Under the pieces are notes generated by a model. The model was not told the DNA's origin and did no database searches. It saw only the letters and a list, made by a program, of their open reading frames with translations. A program made the position numbers and the translations under genes. A stretch of DNA of 64,000 nt from Buchananella sp. 14KM1171 (GTDB taxonomy: Bacteria > Actinomycetota > Actinomycetes > Actinomycetales > Actinomycetaceae). Position 1 is the stretch's first letter; every line of letters begins with the position of its first letter. The stretch covers positions 1,736,001-1,800,000 of the forward strand of contig NZ_CP159981.1 in NCBI RefSeq assembly GCF_041380365.1, given 5' to 3'. Shown in pieces: positions 63,092 to 64,000 of the stretch.

Positions 63092-63156
63092 GGGTTCGAT
63101 TGTGTCAATCCTTTGCCTCGCCTAGTGAGGAAGTCCGGGTGGGGGCGGGGTGGGGG

Positions 63157-63741
63157 CTAGGCGTTGCCCAGCCTCATCTGTGACATGGGGATGGCGAAGT
63201 TGGCGCGGAGGGCCTCTGCGACCCGTGGGAATCCAAGCTCCTGCTCTTGCTGAATGCAGTCTTCTACGAACTCGGAGAACTCTTTCGCTGCGGCCTCGTA
63301 TGAGCCTGCGTAGGCGTCGATGAATCGGCGCGGGCCTGCAATCAGGGTGAATTCGGAGGGGTTTACGTACGAGAACGCGGCATTGAGCTCGTCAGTGAAT
63401 ATCATGCAGTCGAATGGGAAGATCTTGAATGAAAGCATATCTAGGCTTTCTTCGGTGGGTATGATCCGCCAGCATTTTGGATCTGTGGGGCGTGGCTCGC
63501 CTCCGGAGTTGAAATCCTCGGAGATTGCCCACCAGGTGGCGCCTGGGCTTATGATATTGCAGGCGCGGATGATGGCCGGGAAATAGTCCGGATGGAGTGA
63601 AGACTCGTTCTTCTGGGCGATCACTGTGGCATCCGTTTCCTCCACCCATTTGGGCCTCAGGTGCATGCTGTCCATGAAAATCGTGTCGCGCATTGCGCGG
63701 GCGCGATCAATGAGGGCGGGATCGGTGATTCGGTTCAGCAT
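63157..63741 (-). CDS. Immunity-like paralogue 3
   Basis: 194 residues. Same ends as paralogue 2 but with a different centre, for example HLRPKWVEETDATVIAQKNE, ACNIISPGATWWAISEDFNSG and IPTEESLDMLSFKIF. The stop lies exactly 664 bp from that of paralogue 2 and 664 bp from that of paralogue 4. The 79-bp spacers between the genes are nearly identical too. Recent tandem duplication with a diverging centre explains this. Confidence 0.75.
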   Translation of the reverse strand: MLNRITDPALIDRARAMRDTIFMDSMHLRPKWVEETDATVIAQKNESSLHPDYFPAIIRACNIISPGATWWAISEDFNSGGEPRPTDPKCWRIIPTEESLDMLSFKIFPFDCMIFTDELNAAFSYVNPSEFTLIAGPRRFIDAYAGSYEAAAKEFSEFVEDCIQQEQELGFPRVAEALRANFAIPMSQMRLGNA

Positions 63742-63755
63742 GATCGGCTCCGATC
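63742..63755 (-). promoter_or_regulatory. Shine-Dalgarno-masking palindrome before paralogue 3
   Basis: Same GATCGGAGCCGATC dyad as at 63078-63091, directly before the ATG and covering GGAG. Upstream on this strand TTGACA (in GGATTGACACAATC) may be a -35, but no -10 at normal spacing is evident. Confidence 0.45.
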
Positions 63756-63820
63756 GGGTTCGATTGTGTCAATCCTTTGCCTCGCCTAGTGAGGAAGTCC
63801 GGGCGGGAGCGGGGTGGGGG

Positions 63821-64000
63821 CTAGGCGTTGCCCAGCCTCGCCTGAGATAAGAGAGTGCCGTAGTTGGTGCGAATCGCCTCTGTGGCCTTCGGGAACCCGA
63901 GTTTTTGGTCATGTTGGATGTAGTCGTCGACGAACCTTGAGAACTCTTTTACTGCGGCCTCGTATGAGCCCGCGTAGGCGTCGATGAATCGGCGTGGCCC
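63821..64000 (-). CDS. Immunity-like paralogue 4 (partial, runs off the window)
   Basis: The last 59 residues are visible, starting GPRRFIDAYAGSYEAAVKEF and ending LSQARLGNA-stop. The start lies beyond the right edge. The C-terminal 35 residues (RFVDDYIQHDQKLGFPKATE...) differ more from paralogues 2 and 3 than those do from each other. The array therefore continues to the right, where its promoter and any cognate toxin gene should be. Confidence 0.7.
   Translation of the reverse strand, partial: GPRRFIDAYAGSYEAAVKEFSRFVDDYIQHDQKLGFPKATEAIRTNYGTLLSQARLGNA

Noticed and set aside
63061-63120. A tRNA-like GGGTTCGAT motif in the array spacers
   Set aside because: No cloverleaf can be formed around it, and it repeats only because the spacer is duplicated.

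Overview
This is a high-GC, Gram-positive actinobacterial chromosome window. It most likely comes from Actinomycetaceae or a close relative. The support is gene content and gene order: greA / haemolysin III-type protein / Z-isoprenyl diphosphate synthase, ferredoxin C-dapC-dapD, monomeric isocitrate dehydrogenase, actinobacterial DapD and VanW-type proteins. Many genes also start directly behind a -10 hexamer (leaderless transcripts). No rRNA or tRNA gene was seen. The species assignment is inference.

Layout. 0-8.3 kb: greA, trhA, uppS, a minus-strand operon xseA-xseB-sugar kinase-carbonic anhydrase, ispH, and a sortase-type (LAKTG) surface protein. 8.6-10.6 kb: an intact IS3-family element with perfect ends and a 3-bp target duplication, inserted into a 172-bp modular intergenic repeat. 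A two-copy CRISPR-like remnant and a hairpin-rich repeat follow. 10.7-16.4 kb: pfkA, an Lrp regulator divergent from ornithine cyclodeaminase, rmuC, ychF. 16.4-20.8 kb: accessory DNA with a cytidine deaminase-ASCH fusion, a HigBA toxin-antitoxin pair, a Schlafen-AlbA_2 regulator and a LacI/PTS EIIC deletion chimera. 21-30 kb: meso-DAP dehydrogenase, a Fic protein, a Fur-type regulator with catalase, a HAD hydrolase, and sulfide:quinone oxidoreductase with a small partner. 30-35.4 kb: YeiH-type transporter, a GNAT-VOC-YdcF operon, Nudix, lipoprotein, peptide deformylase. 35.5-40.3 kb: a 1593-residue surface protein (three BspA-like leucine-rich blocks plus cell-wall-binding repeats). 41-44.5 kb: M18 aminopeptidase and isocitrate dehydrogenase. 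45-51.8 kb: an Opp/Dpp peptide transporter whose binding-protein gene lies behind about 1 kb of repeats. 52-61.3 kb: PH-like membrane protein, typA-vanW, ferredoxin-dapC, gltA, dapD. 61.4-64 kb: a tandem array of diverging paralogues that looks like an immunity-gene array and runs off the right edge.

How the genes work together. Central carbon metabolism is represented by pfkA, gltA and icd. Peptidoglycan precursor supply is represented by uppS, dapC and dapD, and independently by the one-step ddh. Peroxide and sulfide stress are handled by the Fur-type regulator, catalase and SQR. Peptide uptake (Opp) and intracellular peptide cleavage (M18) supply amino acids. The most unusual content lies between genes: at least four repeat families, two of which share a plan of direct ~20-nt modules followed by inverted ~20-nt modules. 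The other unusual items are the deaminase-ASCH fusion and the paralogue array at the right end.
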